In this document: piece after piece, positions 42,889 through 51,630 of the stretch
How the letters are laid out: each line of letters begins with the position of its first letter
How positions within the stretch are numbered: position 1 is the stretch's first letter
NCBI GenBank assembly: GCA_965204685.1
Contig: OZ242004.1
Span: 2,976,001-3,040,000 of the forward strand
Direction: 5' to 3'
DNA: 64,000 bases
Source: Bin87 sp965204685
Lineage (GTDB): Bacteria > Chloroflexota > Dehalococcoidia > Lucifugimonadales > UBA3495
Notes under the pieces: model-generated
What the model saw: only the letters and a program-made list of their open reading frames with translations
What the model was told of the DNA's origin: nothing
Databases searched by the model: none
Translations under genes and position numbers: made by a program

Positions 42889-43668
42889 CTAGATCAGCTG
42901 GGCCGGCGTGAAGATGCCATCCATGTCCTCTTCTGAGGCTGGAGCCTTCGGCGGCTGTCCCAACTGGTCGTCCATGAACCAGTAAACCTGCTTGAGATGA
43001 TGAGTGCTGTGGCTCAGGATGATGTTGAGCAATTCCAGGACGGTGACCTCGCCGCCGTAGTGGGCGGGGACCACCCGGTCGAAGCCCTCAGTGTCCCCAC
43101 TGTTCAGGAAGTCGGTGATGTCGTCCGCCACCTTCAGCGCGTACGATGCGATGTCGTCGGGCTTGGTCAAGTGGGCCACGCTCTCTTTGCACGCGCGCAT
43201 GTCGTCAGTGTTCATCGAACCGCGCGTCCGGCTGGTGTAGGCAAGTTCGGGGAAGGACACGATGTGCAGCAGGGTGTCCCGCAGCATTTCCGGCCGCCAT
43301 TGCACCGGCTGTGCAAGCTGCTGCTCTGAAAGCTCGCACGTCGCTCGCGCTGCCGCCTTCAATATTCGTTGGTACTTGTCGGCCAGCCAGGCGGTGCGGC
43401 CCGACAGGTCGATGGGCGCCTCATCCAACCCCAAGGCGGGTATCAGCTTCTTGGGGTAGTAGCCGATGATCACCTCGTTGCCATCGATGATGGTCACCGG
43501 GGCGGAAAGTATGCCGCGGGACTTGAGATCCTCCCGCGCCGGCTCGTCGGTCAGCAGGTCGTGGTGTTCATACTGAACACCGTTGGACGCCAGGAATTCC
43601 TCCAGCGTCCGGCAGCTGAATCAACCAGGGTTGGTATAGACGTGCACTTCTCGAACGGTGGTAGTCAT
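42889..43668 (-). CDS. Selenocysteine-containing glutaredoxin-DinB fusion (in-frame TGA read as Sec)
   Basis: 259 codons from ATG 43668 (GGAGAAAA upstream) to the stop at 42889, interrupted once by TGA at 43623-43621. Before the TGA is VREVHVYTNPG and after it FSCRTLEEFLA, so the TGA takes the place of the first Cys in a glutaredoxin CxxC, giving UxxC. Downstream, LSAPVTIIDGNEVIIGYYPK is the cis-Pro and C-terminal end of a glutaredoxin fold. Residues from about 95 form a DinB bundle (LLHIVSFPEL and ILSHSTHHLKQVYWF, metal His). A SECIS-like hairpin lies just after the TGA. The best reading is a Sec redox protein joined to a thiol-transferase-type DinB. If Sec is not inserted, DinB could only start internally at GTG 43497. 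Confidence 0.75.
43585..43610 (-). promoter_or_regulatory. SECIS-like hairpin after the in-frame TGA
   Basis: On the mRNA, GGACGC (43610-43605) pairs perfectly with GCGUCC (43590-43585). The inner GGA/UCC pairing leaves a small loop beginning with G, about 21 bases after the TGA. Position, size and loop G fit bacterial SECIS elements read by SelB. Confidence 0.6.
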
Positions 43669-43696
43669 CAGATTTTCTCCCGAAAACGGATCGTGT

Positions 43697-45235
43697 CTAT
43701 TCGCCGGAGCGGAACCAGTCGGATTTCCGCTCGGCGATCATGATCGTGGTGCAATTGGTGTTGGCGCGGATGCAGTCCGGCATTACCGATGCGTCGGCGA
43801 CATGGAGGTTTTCTAATCCATGCACGCGGCAGTGTTGATCGACCACCGACATGGGATCGTCGGCCGGCCCGATCTTGCAGGTGCCGGAGATGTGCTGGGA
43901 GGTGCTCACGACCCGCTTCAGCCAGTCGTTCAGCGCCTCGTCGCTCTCCAGGTCCGCCGGCAACGGGTCCAACAACTCGTCAGCGATGTCCCGGTAGTGG
44001 TCGCTGTCCAGCAGGTTGACGCACACCCGGACCGCCTCGCGCATCCGAGACAGGTCGAACTCCTCCTGGAAGTAGTTGTAGTTCAACGCCGGCTGATCGT
44101 GTGGGTCGGTGCTTGCAAGTCGCAACTGACCCGAGCCGACGGCCAATTCCAGGATGCAGGTGAAGCGAATGCCCTCCGCTTCCAGCGGGTCGCCGGCGAT
44201 GGGCGACGAGAAGGAGGACTGCATAATCTGGATGTCGTTGCGGAGATGGCTGCCCGAGGCGGTATAGCGGAGGCACACCTGAGTTCGGGGGGCCGATGGG
44301 TCCAGCGGGAAGTCGTCCTTCACCTTGACCGGAACGCGGATGTTAGGATGGTCGCGCAGGTTCTGCCCGACGCCCGGCAGTTCATGCACCACGGGAATAC
44401 CCATCTCCCGCAGGTGGTCGGCCGGTCCAACGCCCGACAGCAAGAGCAACTGGGGCGACGCGATGGCGCCGGAACTCAGGATGATGTCGTTGGCTTCAAC
44501 GGTGAAGACCTCGCCGCCGCTTTCCACTTCCACGCCCACCGCTTTCTTGCCTTCAAAAAGGATCCGCCGGCAGGTGACGTTGGGCCGGATGGTCAGGTTC
44601 AGCCGGTGCCTGGCCTCGCGCAGGTAGGTGATGGAAGTGCTCATGCGCACGCCGTTGGGGTTGTTCATCGGCACCGGGCCGACGCCGCCCGACTCGGGAT
44701 GGTTCATGTCGGGGTCGTGGGGATGGCCCGCGTCGCGGCAGGCGTTCCAGAAGGCGACCTGGGCGGGCAGCCAGTCTTCCTGCCGGTGCCGTCGTACCGG
44801 AATGGGCCCGGTGTTGCCGTGGAAGTCGTCGCTGATGTCAACGTCGGTTTCCATCTTCCGGAAGTAGGGCAGGCATTCGGTGAACTTCCATTCGTCGTTG
44901 CCCAGGGCTGCCCAGGCATCGTAATCTTCGGGGACGCCGCGCAGCAGAACCTGCCCGTTGATAGCGGACGACCCGCCGACCACCCTGCCGCGGGGCACGG
45001 GCATCGGGTTGGCCTGGCCGGGGTTCTGCGCCCAGAAGGTCCAGTTGTGCGGAGCGTTCACGGCCGAGGCGGTCTGGTCATAGCCGTACTTGAGGTCGTC
45101 GGGGTAGAGCTCAAAATCAGGATAGTCCGGCCCGGCTTCCAGCAGCAGCACCGAACGGTCAGGGTCTTCAGTCAGCCTGGCTGCCATGGTGCAGCCGGCT
45201 GATCCCGCCCCGATGATGATGACGTCGTATTTCAT
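43697..45235 (-). CDS. GMC-family oxidoreductase (choline/alcohol dehydrogenase-like)
   Basis: FAD-dependent glucose-methanol-choline oxidoreductase, 512 residues. The dinucleotide fold YDVIIIGAGSAGCTMAARL opens the protein. GMC signature 1 is GRVVGGSSAINGQVLLRG and signature 2 GAIASPQLLLLSGVGP. The catalytic His/Asn region is SQHISGTCKIG, followed by DASVMPDCIRANTNCTTIMIAE. It oxidises an alcohol; substrate unknown. ATG 45235 gives the typical start. It lies 28 bases before the selenoprotein gene on the same strand. Confidence 0.92.
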   Translation of the reverse strand: MKYDVIIIGAGSAGCTMAARLTEDPDRSVLLLEAGPDYPDFELYPDDLKYGYDQTASAVNAPHNWTFWAQNPGQANPMPVPRGRVVGGSSAINGQVLLRGVPEDYDAWAALGNDEWKFTECLPYFRKMETDVDISDDFHGNTGPIPVRRHRQEDWLPAQVAFWNACRDAGHPHDPDMNHPESGGVGPVPMNNPNGVRMSTSITYLREARHRLNLTIRPNVTCRRILFEGKKAVGVEVESGGEVFTVEANDIILSSGAIASPQLLLLSGVGPADHLREMGIPVVHELPGVGQNLRDHPNIRVPVKVKDDFPLDPSAPRTQVCLRYTASGSHLRNDIQIMQSSFSSPIAGDPLEAEGIRFTCILELAVGSGQLRLASTDPHDQPALNYNYFQEEFDLSRMREAVRVCVNLLDSDHYRDIADELLDPLPADLESDEALNDWLKRVVSTSQHISGTCKIGPADDPMSVVDQHCRVHGLENLHVADASVMPDCIRANTNCTTIMIAERKSDWFRSGE

Positions 45236-45417
45236 GGCGTTTCGCCTCCTGGGTGAACGCTCCGGGATCATTGCTTGGGCGGATTATCGCCCGTATCGCC
45301 GCCGCCGGCAAGGGGCGGGCCAACGTCGGGCGCATCGCCCCTTTATGATAAACTACCCCGCGATTTTAAGGCGTGAAGTCCTATTGGCATACACAATAGC
45401 AAAAGGAGACGTCCCCA

Positions 45418-45738
45418 ATGCCCAAATATCTCTTGCAAGCCAACTATACCACCGAGGGTTTCCAGGGATTGCTGAAAGAGGGCGGAACCTCGCGCCGCCA
45501 GGTTTTTGAAGAGCTGGCGAGAGAGCAAGGCGGGGCATTGGAGTCTTTCTACTACGCTCTCGGCGGGGCCGATCTTTACATGACCTTCGACCTCCCGGAC
45601 ACGGCGACTGCCGCCGCGGTGTCGATGACCATAGGCGCCGGCGGCGCCCTCAGCATCACGACCGTCCAGTTGATAACTCCGGAAGAAATCGACGCGGCTT
45701 GCAGCAAGACGGTAACGTACCGTCCCCCCGGGGCATAG
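45418..45738 (+). CDS. GYD domain protein
   Basis: 106-residue GYD-domain protein of unknown role. MPKYLLQANYTTEGFQGLL opens the domain and ALGGADLYMTFDLPD contains the eponymous loop (here G-A-D). The ferredoxin-like fold may bind ligands or metals. AAAAGGAGA lies upstream of the ATG. The DinB gene follows 36 bases later, so these two are likely co-transcribed. Confidence 0.8.
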   Translation: MPKYLLQANYTTEGFQGLLKEGGTSRRQVFEELAREQGGALESFYYALGGADLYMTFDLPDTATAAAVSMTIGAGGALSITTVQLITPEEIDAACSKTVTYRPPGA

Positions 45739-45774
45739 GCTTCTCCGCAAAATTGGAACGCCGCCGGATCCAAC

Positions 45775-46272
45775 ATGACTGAGGGAGTCATGACCCCTGC
45801 AACACGCTCTGCAAAAATCACCACCTACGGTTCGGCCTATGAAACCCTCATAGCCGGGCTGCGGGAGTTCCCCAAGGAAATGTGGAACTTCCGCGATGAA
45901 CATGGCTGCTGGAGCATCCACGAGCACCTGGTCCATATTGCTGACAGCGAGGCTAACAGCTACGTTCGCTGTCGCCGCTTCATCGCCGAACCGGGCGAAC
46001 CCCTGATGGCTTACGACGAAAACGGCTGGGCCAGCGCCCTGGGCTATGCCGGCCGTTCCGTGGAGGGCGCTCTGGAGCTTTTCCGTATCCTCCGGCAACA
46101 GACTTATGACCTGATAAAGACCCTGCCCGAATCGGCCTGGGCCAACACCTGTTATCACCCCGAGAACGGGGACATGACGCTGGACGACTGGCTGGACGTG
46201 TACGCTGTCCACATCCCCGAGCACCTCCAGTACATGCGGGAAAATTACAACGCCTGGCTCGCTTCCCGGTAG
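45775..46272 (+). CDS. DinB-fold protein
   Basis: 165-residue DinB/DfsB-like helical bundle. CWSIHEHLVHIADSEANSYV carries the first His and DVYAVHIPEHLQYMRENY the last two, as in metal-binding DinB members. It begins MTEGVMTPAT, and the second Met at 45790 is an alternative start. Possible thiol-dependent transferase; substrate unknown. Third DinB-type gene of the window, 2.1 kb from the selenoprotein DinB. Confidence 0.82.
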   Translation: MTEGVMTPATRSAKITTYGSAYETLIAGLREFPKEMWNFRDEHGCWSIHEHLVHIADSEANSYVRCRRFIAEPGEPLMAYDENGWASALGYAGRSVEGALELFRILRQQTYDLIKTLPESAWANTCYHPENGDMTLDDWLDVYAVHIPEHLQYMRENYNAWLASR

Positions 46273-46306
46273 GCGACGCGGCAGCGGTCCTCGCTGCTCC
46301 CGACGT

Positions 46307-46335
46307 TCGCCAACCGGTATCAATTGCGCTATACT
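46307..46335 (+). promoter_or_regulatory. Candidate promoter of the first LLM gene
   Basis: TCGCCA (46307-46312), 17 bases, TATACT (46330-46335). Match is 4/6 and 5/6, about 107 bases before ATG 46442. Confidence 0.35.
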
Positions 46336-46441
46336 GCCGCCAGGACTCGGTTCGTGCCCCGGGGCGGCTTTTCGTATCCATCCCGACGGCGAATAACCGG
46401 AAGCGGGCGACCCCGCGATTTCGCAGCAGAGGAGATTTGCC

Positions 46442-47626
46442 ATGCAGTTCGGCTTGCTTTACGAATGCCAGCGCCCCTTCCAGGGCACCGAGATTGACTG
46501 GAATGCGCTTTACAAGGAAACCCTCGAACAGTGCGAGTTGGCCGACCAGATGGGGTTCGACAATTTGTGGTTCGTGGAGCACCACTTCCTGACCGGTTTC
46601 TCCGGTTCCCCCTCGCAGGACGCCATCTTTGGCGCCTTGAGCCGCATCACCAAGCAGATCCGCATCGGTTACGGCGTTTGCATCCTGCCTTATCACCATC
46701 CGGTTCGCGTGGCCGAGCGCGTGGCGCTGCTTGACCAGCTGACCGACGGACGCATCGAGGTCGGAACGGGCCGCTCCAACGCCTACGAGCAGACCGGCCT
46801 GGGCATTGACCCGCGTGAGACCCGCAACCTCTGGAACGAATCCATCAGTATGCTGCCCAAGATCTGGACCTCGGACGAGTATGAGTACGAGGGGGAGAAC
46901 TGGAGCGTGCCCAAGCGCCGCGTGCTGCCCAAGCCCTACCAGCAGCCGCACCCGCGCCTCTACCTGGCCTGCACCTCCGAGGATAGCTTCCGTCTGGCCG
47001 CGCAGAAGGGCATCGGCGTGCTGTCGTCCGCTTCGTACGCTGTCGAGGTCTTGAAAGAGAAAGTGCAGATCTACCGTGACGCCCTCAAGGACTGCGAGCC
47101 GGTGGGCGAGTTCGTCACCGAGTTCTGGGGCAACAACGTGCATGGCTTCTGCGACGACGATGACGATTACGCCAAGGAACTGGCGGCAGAGTCGATGAAG
47201 ACCTTCTTCGGGCCGGACAAGCCCTACATCGCGGGTCGCATCGGAGCCTATGAGGAGTTGCTGGAAGCCTGGGGCGGCGTTCCCGAACACCTTTCTGCTG
47301 ACTTCAGCCGCTGGCTCCGGCAATCCGACGAGGAACACCAGCAGTTGGCCCAGGAAGTTGGCCTGTCCCTGGACGCCGGTCCCGGCGCCGCGCGGGCGGC
47401 CATCGCCCAGCTGGACGGCAAGACCCTGTCCGACCGCGGCGTGATCATCGCCGGCAACCCAGAGTCGTGCATCAAGACCTGCCAGATGTACGAGGACATT
47501 GGCGTCGACCAGGTCATGCTGATCATGCAGACCGAGACCATCCCTCACGAGAAGGTCATGGCCTCCATAGAGAAGTTCGGCAAGGAAGTCATTCCGCACT
47601 TCAAGAACGGCAACGGCGCCAAATAA
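46442..47626 (+). CDS. LLM-class flavin-dependent oxidoreductase
   Basis: 394-residue luciferase-like monooxygenase of TIM-barrel type. MQFGLLYECQRPF is the first strand, FVEHHFLTGFSGSPSQDAI has the conserved EHH, and GVCILPYHHPVRVAERVALLD is the FMN/F420 region. TDGRIEVGTGRSNAYE is the second hallmark. It probably oxidises small organic compounds with reduced flavin; substrate unknown. GGAG lies seven bases before ATG 46442. A terminator separates it from the next LLM gene. Confidence 0.9.
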   Translation: MQFGLLYECQRPFQGTEIDWNALYKETLEQCELADQMGFDNLWFVEHHFLTGFSGSPSQDAIFGALSRITKQIRIGYGVCILPYHHPVRVAERVALLDQLTDGRIEVGTGRSNAYEQTGLGIDPRETRNLWNESISMLPKIWTSDEYEYEGENWSVPKRRVLPKPYQQPHPRLYLACTSEDSFRLAAQKGIGVLSSASYAVEVLKEKVQIYRDALKDCEPVGEFVTEFWGNNVHGFCDDDDDYAKELAAESMKTFFGPDKPYIAGRIGAYEELLEAWGGVPEHLSADFSRWLRQSDEEHQQLAQEVGLSLDAGPGAARAAIAQLDGKTLSDRGVIIAGNPESCIKTCQMYEDIGVDQVMLIMQTETIPHEKVMASIEKFGKEVIPHFKNGNGAK

Positions 47627-47649
47627 TTCCATTCACATCGGCCTACCGC

Positions 47650-47682
47650 GTAGGGGCGAATGATATTCGCCCCTACTTTTTT
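47650..47682 (+). terminator. Rho-independent terminator between LLM genes
   Basis: GTAGGGGCGAA (47650-47660), loop TGATA, TTCGCCCCTAC (47666-47676), then TTTTTT. Perfect 11-bp stem plus T-run. The stem core is shared with 58116-58145, so it may be a dispersed repeat doubling as terminator. Confidence 0.9.
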
Positions 47683-47694
47683 CGGGGCGACGCC

Positions 47695-48645
47695 ATGGCA
47701 ACGAGTGCGAACCAACCGCCGGTCAAATTCAACGTTCGGGTCAACCAGTACCGTTACTCCTACGATGACCTGCTTCGTATCTGGCAGGAGGCGGACCGCT
47801 TGGGTTATTACTCCGCCAGCCTGTTCGACCTGCTCACGGTGGATGCCCTGGAATGCTGGACCACGCTCACCGCGCTGTTGGCCCAGACCCAACGCATCCG
47901 CGCCGTGCCCATGGTGCTCGCGAATCCATACCGACACCCCGTGCTTACGGCCAAGATGGTGGCGACGCTGGACGTGATCAGCGGCGGCCGCATTACGCTG
48001 GGGATCGGGGCCGGCGGCAGCCGCAGCGACACCACCCACAGCGGCCTGCCGTTCCCATCCACGCGGGAACGCTGCGAGATGCTGGAGGAGGCGCTGACGA
48101 TTATCAGGCGGCTGTGGACTGAGTCCTCAGTAGATTTAGACGGCCAGCATTATCAGGTCGCCGGCGCTTCCGTTGAACCCAAACTAACGCAACGACCTAC
48201 GCCGCCAGTTCTGGTCGGCGGCCACGGCCCGCGTTATGTCCTCCCCACCATCGGGCGTACTGCGGACATCAGCAACGTCGGTTCTAACGACACCGTGGAG
48301 CAACACCGCGAGTACGCGGGCATCATCCGCCAAGCTGCCGAGGTGGCGGGCCGCGATCCTGCGAGCATCGAACTCACACACAACGCCGATTGCGTCATAG
48401 CGTCCACGCAACGCGAGTTTGACCGGCTCGTGGCACGTCTTGCCGAAGATTCAGGGATGACCGCCACCATGTACCAGGCGGATCGCCTGCGCAACACCCT
48501 TTCCGGCACACCGGAGCAAATTTGCGACCGCATCGAGGAGTACGTGGATTACGGCATTCGGTACTTTTTCGTCGTATTTCCCAACCCGGCGCCGTCGGAA
48601 ACGCTGGCCCTGTTTGCCAGCGAGGTTATGGCAAGGCTCAATTGA
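47695..48645 (+). CDS. LLM-class flavin-dependent oxidoreductase
   Basis: 316-residue luciferase-like enzyme, a different subgroup from its neighbour. It has FNVRVNQYRYSYDDLLRIW and ASLFDLLTVDALECWTTLTA. YRHPVLTAKMVATLDVISGG and RITLGIGAGGSRSD contain the FMN/F420-binding strand. VLVGGHGPRYVLPTIGRTAD is the typical middle. The short N-terminus has no signal. ATG 47695 starts 12 bases after the terminator T-run. It ends in an 8-base overlap with the convergent MFS remnant. Confidence 0.9.
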   Translation: MATSANQPPVKFNVRVNQYRYSYDDLLRIWQEADRLGYYSASLFDLLTVDALECWTTLTALLAQTQRIRAVPMVLANPYRHPVLTAKMVATLDVISGGRITLGIGAGGSRSDTTHSGLPFPSTRERCEMLEEALTIIRRLWTESSVDLDGQHYQVAGASVEPKLTQRPTPPVLVGGHGPRYVLPTIGRTADISNVGSNDTVEQHREYAGIIRQAAEVAGRDPASIELTHNADCVIASTQREFDRLVARLAEDSGMTATMYQADRLRNTLSGTPEQICDRIEEYVDYGIRYFFVVFPNPAPSETLALFASEVMARLN

Positions 48646-49939
48646 CCGCAGGAGCGCCAGTACGCTGTGAGGGAGACAACCTCGGCTGCCCCAACAACAA
48701 AAACAGCGCCGCCGCCACTGCGTCCACGATGGTGATGATAATCACCACCGGAGCGATGTTATCAGCGAAGTCCCAAATCGCGCTGACCGCCGGCAGAGCC
48801 ACCGTCCATGCTATCCGCGTAAATAGCAACAATGTGGCCGTATTCGCACCGAAACTGCGCCTTCCGAAATATATGCCAACGACGGCAATTTCCGGCGCTC
48901 GCAGCGCCCCGGCTCCAATGCTCATCAAAGCGGAGGCCACCAAGAACAGCGGCAGATTGCTGCTGCCCAGGAACAACAGGCCAGCCCCAGCCGCCTGGAT
49001 GGCGGCAAATCCCGATAGCGCGGATTTGATTGGCATCTTGTAACTGAGCCATCCACCGGCCAGGATGAAAATAATGTACACGTACTGCTCAATGCCGATG
49101 GCCAACCCAATTGCACTGAGCGAGAAACCCAAGTCTGTCCCTATAAAGCCAAGGTACAGACTGCCAACCGCATCGGTCGCGGACAAGCAGACTGCGGCAG
49201 CCACCAGCGTCCACAGCTGGCGCGATTTCATGGCCTCGCGCCAACCGTAATCCGGCAAATCCCGCGTGGGTCCAGCCGGAGTTCTCCCATCGGGATGCTG
49301 ACCGTAATCCTCCGGGCGGTCGAACATCATTCTCGTCAATGGAGCCGTCCCCACCACGATTGCCAGCCCAATAGCTGTAACCGTCGCCGGCCACCCTACT
49401 GAATGGACAATCAGGGCAATCAACCTCTCGACAATCTACTCTCCCACGGCCACTGCAAACAGCGCCGCTGCCAGAGCGATGACCAGTCTGCTGCGAAACC
49501 AGTTGTTGAGGCTGGCCACCGTGGGCAGGTAAGAACCCAGCAACCCCGCCGCCCCAATCCCGGCAACGAAAACCGCTGAAAACCCCGGAGCCCTCAGAGT
49601 CGTCAGCAGGATGAAGATGCCTGTCAAGGGCAGGCCAATCTGAGCCATCCGTCTCGATCCGTATCGGTCAACTCCCCAGCCGGCAACCGGCAATACCAGG
49701 AACCCGAACACGGAAATAGCCCAGAACAGGGCGGGATATAACCAGAGCGACGCGCTCCAAAAATTCTCCTGCGGGGCGGCGCTGATGAACCACTGCTGAA
49801 GCAGACTTGCGCCAACCTCACGCCCAACCAGCACTATAACTGTACCCAGGACGACCAGCCGCCACCCGTAAAACAGGCCGCCGTCGCTATCGTTTTGAAG
49901 AAAACCGTGAACGCGCGAGTAGAGCCGCCGTGCCGCCAT
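48638..49939 (-). pseudogene. MFS transporter broken by one in-frame TAG
   Basis: From 49939 the frame encodes about 433 residues of a 12-helix MFS protein, paralogous to the gene at 49958. Both share RPEDYGQHPDG, ALNNWFR-type and NPRLSPSQR blocks. An in-frame TAG at 49438-49436 stops it after 167 codons. The frame then continues without any shift to the stop at 48638. A restart at TTG 49423 would give only the second half. Either a recent nonsense mutation or a sequence error. Amber suppression has no support here. Confidence 0.75.
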
Positions 49940-49957
49940 ACTTGCCCGCTGCCGGGT

Positions 49958-51343
49958 TCAGTTGTTCGCTGACGTGCTGGCTCCCTGCGTAACCAGTCGC
50001 TGCACGTCGGCGCGGCGTCGCTGGGAGGGCGACAGGCGCGGATTGCCGAGGAACAGGAACATGATGGAGCCCACCGCGCTAACGGCTGCGATGGAGGCCA
50101 GCGGCAGCGTGTAGCTGCCGGTGATGAATTCCTGCATCCATGCGACATAGGGCACCACCACGATGAACATGATGTTCATGGGTATCATGGAAATGCCCGT
50201 AATGCGGGCGAAGCTGCTGCGGCCGAAGTACACGCCGCGAATGGCCGTGGTCAGGGGCGTCCGGCCTCCGAATCCGATGCCCATCAGCACGGTGAACAGG
50301 TAAAACATGGGCAACGTTTCGGCGGTCAGCAAGATGACCATGGCGATGGACTGCAGGAATGAAAAGCCGAAGATCGCTAACCGTATCGGCACTCGGTCTC
50401 CAACTACCCCTCCCACCAGGATGAAGGCGGTGGACACGGCGGTCTGGGCCGAAATGACTCCGCTGATTTGCCCCAGCCCAAACCCGCGTTCCACCATCAG
50501 GAGACCGAGGTAGAACATCACGCTGATGATGATGATGGACGAGCTGGCGTGCCCCATGGTAATGAGCCAGAAAGCGCGCGTTCGGACCGCTTCCTGCCAG
50601 GTGTAATCTGGCGCCACGGCTCCGCCGCCGTTGGCGGTGCGCTGTCGGCCGGCCGACGCGGCGGTTTCCGGATCGATGCCGTCGGGATGCTGGCCGTAGT
50701 CCTCTGGACGGTTCCGCACCAGCAAGGCCAGGGGCACCGACGCCACCAGGCCGATGGCTCCTACCAGCAGGGCGGTATTCTGCCACCCGAGACGGCCCGG
50801 TATCTCCACGCCGGCTTTCACGTCCCAACCCATTGCCCACGCCATCAGCGGCACTACGAAAACGCCGCCGATGCCGAAGCCCAGCATGGGTATGGACATC
50901 GCGGTTGAGCGGCGCAGGCGGAACCAGTTGTTGAGGGCGGTGTTGGCCGGCAGCCAGGATCCGAGGCCCGCTCCCAGGCTGACCACCACGAAAGCCAGGT
51001 AGAACATCCAAAGGCTGTCGGTTCGGCTGAACAGCACGAAACCGGCGGCGAATATCACGAGTCCGATGGCTACCATCCGGCGCGGCCCCAGCTTGTCCAC
51101 GCACCAGCCGGCGATGGGTCCCATCACCGTGCCTTCCACGCGCGTCAGCGTGAATGCCCACGACAGCTGAAACGGGGTCCACCCAAAGTTCTGCGACAGA
51201 ACCGGCAGCCACAAGGAAAGAGCCTGAAACAGCGGCACCGTGCCGATCACCATGATCAGGGCGCCGGTGACGGCCAGCCACCATCCGTAGAACATTCCGC
51301 GCACCAACCGGATCGGATGGGCCAGCTCACTCGCCTGAATCAA
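49958..51343 (-). CDS. MFS transporter, OFA/monocarboxylate type
   Basis: 461-residue, 12-helix major facilitator. FYGWWLAVTGALIMVIGTVP opens it, then GWCVDKLGPRRMVAIGLVIF (loop 2-3 motif) and NTALNNWFRLRRSTAMSIPM. The middle loop holds RNRPEDYGQHPDG, common in OFA-type carriers. Substrate may be a small carboxylate. The broken paralogue follows after 18 bases, so this is a tandem duplication. Confidence 0.88.
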   Translation of the reverse strand: MIQASELAHPIRLVRGMFYGWWLAVTGALIMVIGTVPLFQALSLWLPVLSQNFGWTPFQLSWAFTLTRVEGTVMGPIAGWCVDKLGPRRMVAIGLVIFAAGFVLFSRTDSLWMFYLAFVVVSLGAGLGSWLPANTALNNWFRLRRSTAMSIPMLGFGIGGVFVVPLMAWAMGWDVKAGVEIPGRLGWQNTALLVGAIGLVASVPLALLVRNRPEDYGQHPDGIDPETAASAGRQRTANGGGAVAPDYTWQEAVRTRAFWLITMGHASSSIIIISVMFYLGLLMVERGFGLGQISGVISAQTAVSTAFILVGGVVGDRVPIRLAIFGFSFLQSIAMVILLTAETLPMFYLFTVLMGIGFGGRTPLTTAIRGVYFGRSSFARITGISMIPMNIMFIVVVPYVAWMQEFITGSYTLPLASIAAVSAVGSIMFLFLGNPRLSPSQRRRADVQRLVTQGASTSANN

Positions 51344-51562
51344 CTACCTGCTCCCGCTACGTTGCGATAATCGCAATCCAATCCGCCGATTCGGCGAATC
51401 CGACGCGCCAATTATACTCCACCCAGCGATCGTATCCGTGTTTCAAATATGTAAAACCTTGTGATATTGGGAGATCGTTGCACATTGGGGAGTGGTATCC
51501 GCGACTGAATAGGCGTGTTGCCCAAAGCGCGATTCCAGCCTTCGAATCTGGCAAACATATTG

Positions 51563-51594
51563 GCGCCGGCACCAACCGGAGTTGGCGCCGGCGC
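51563..51594 (-). terminator. Hairpin after oppF-like gene
   Basis: GCGCCGGC...CCAAC pairs with GTTGG...GCCGGCGC over 14 positions (one G-T wobble), loop of four, about 37 bases after the stop at 51631. No strong T-run on the minus strand, so termination may be partial. Confidence 0.55.
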
Positions 51595-51630
51595 TTTGTG
51601 GAGTCGGGGTGTCTGGTTCGAGCAACTGCG

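Noticed and set aside
43497..43497. GTG 43497 as the true start of a plain DinB protein
   Set aside because: It falls inside glutaredoxin-like sequence (VTIIDGNEVIIGYYPK), lacks a ribosome-binding site, and leaves the strong site at 43668 unexplained.
43820..45202. 460-codon plus-strand frame opposite the GMC oxidoreductase
   Set aside because: Antisense shadow; all GMC motifs are on the minus strand.
45980..47632. 550-codon minus-strand frame across the LLM and DinB genes
   Set aside because: Antisense shadow of two well-supported genes.
49436..49438. In-frame TAG considered as pyrrolysine or recoding
   Set aside because: MFS proteins have no Pyl role and no pyl genes are seen; a nonsense mutation is simpler.
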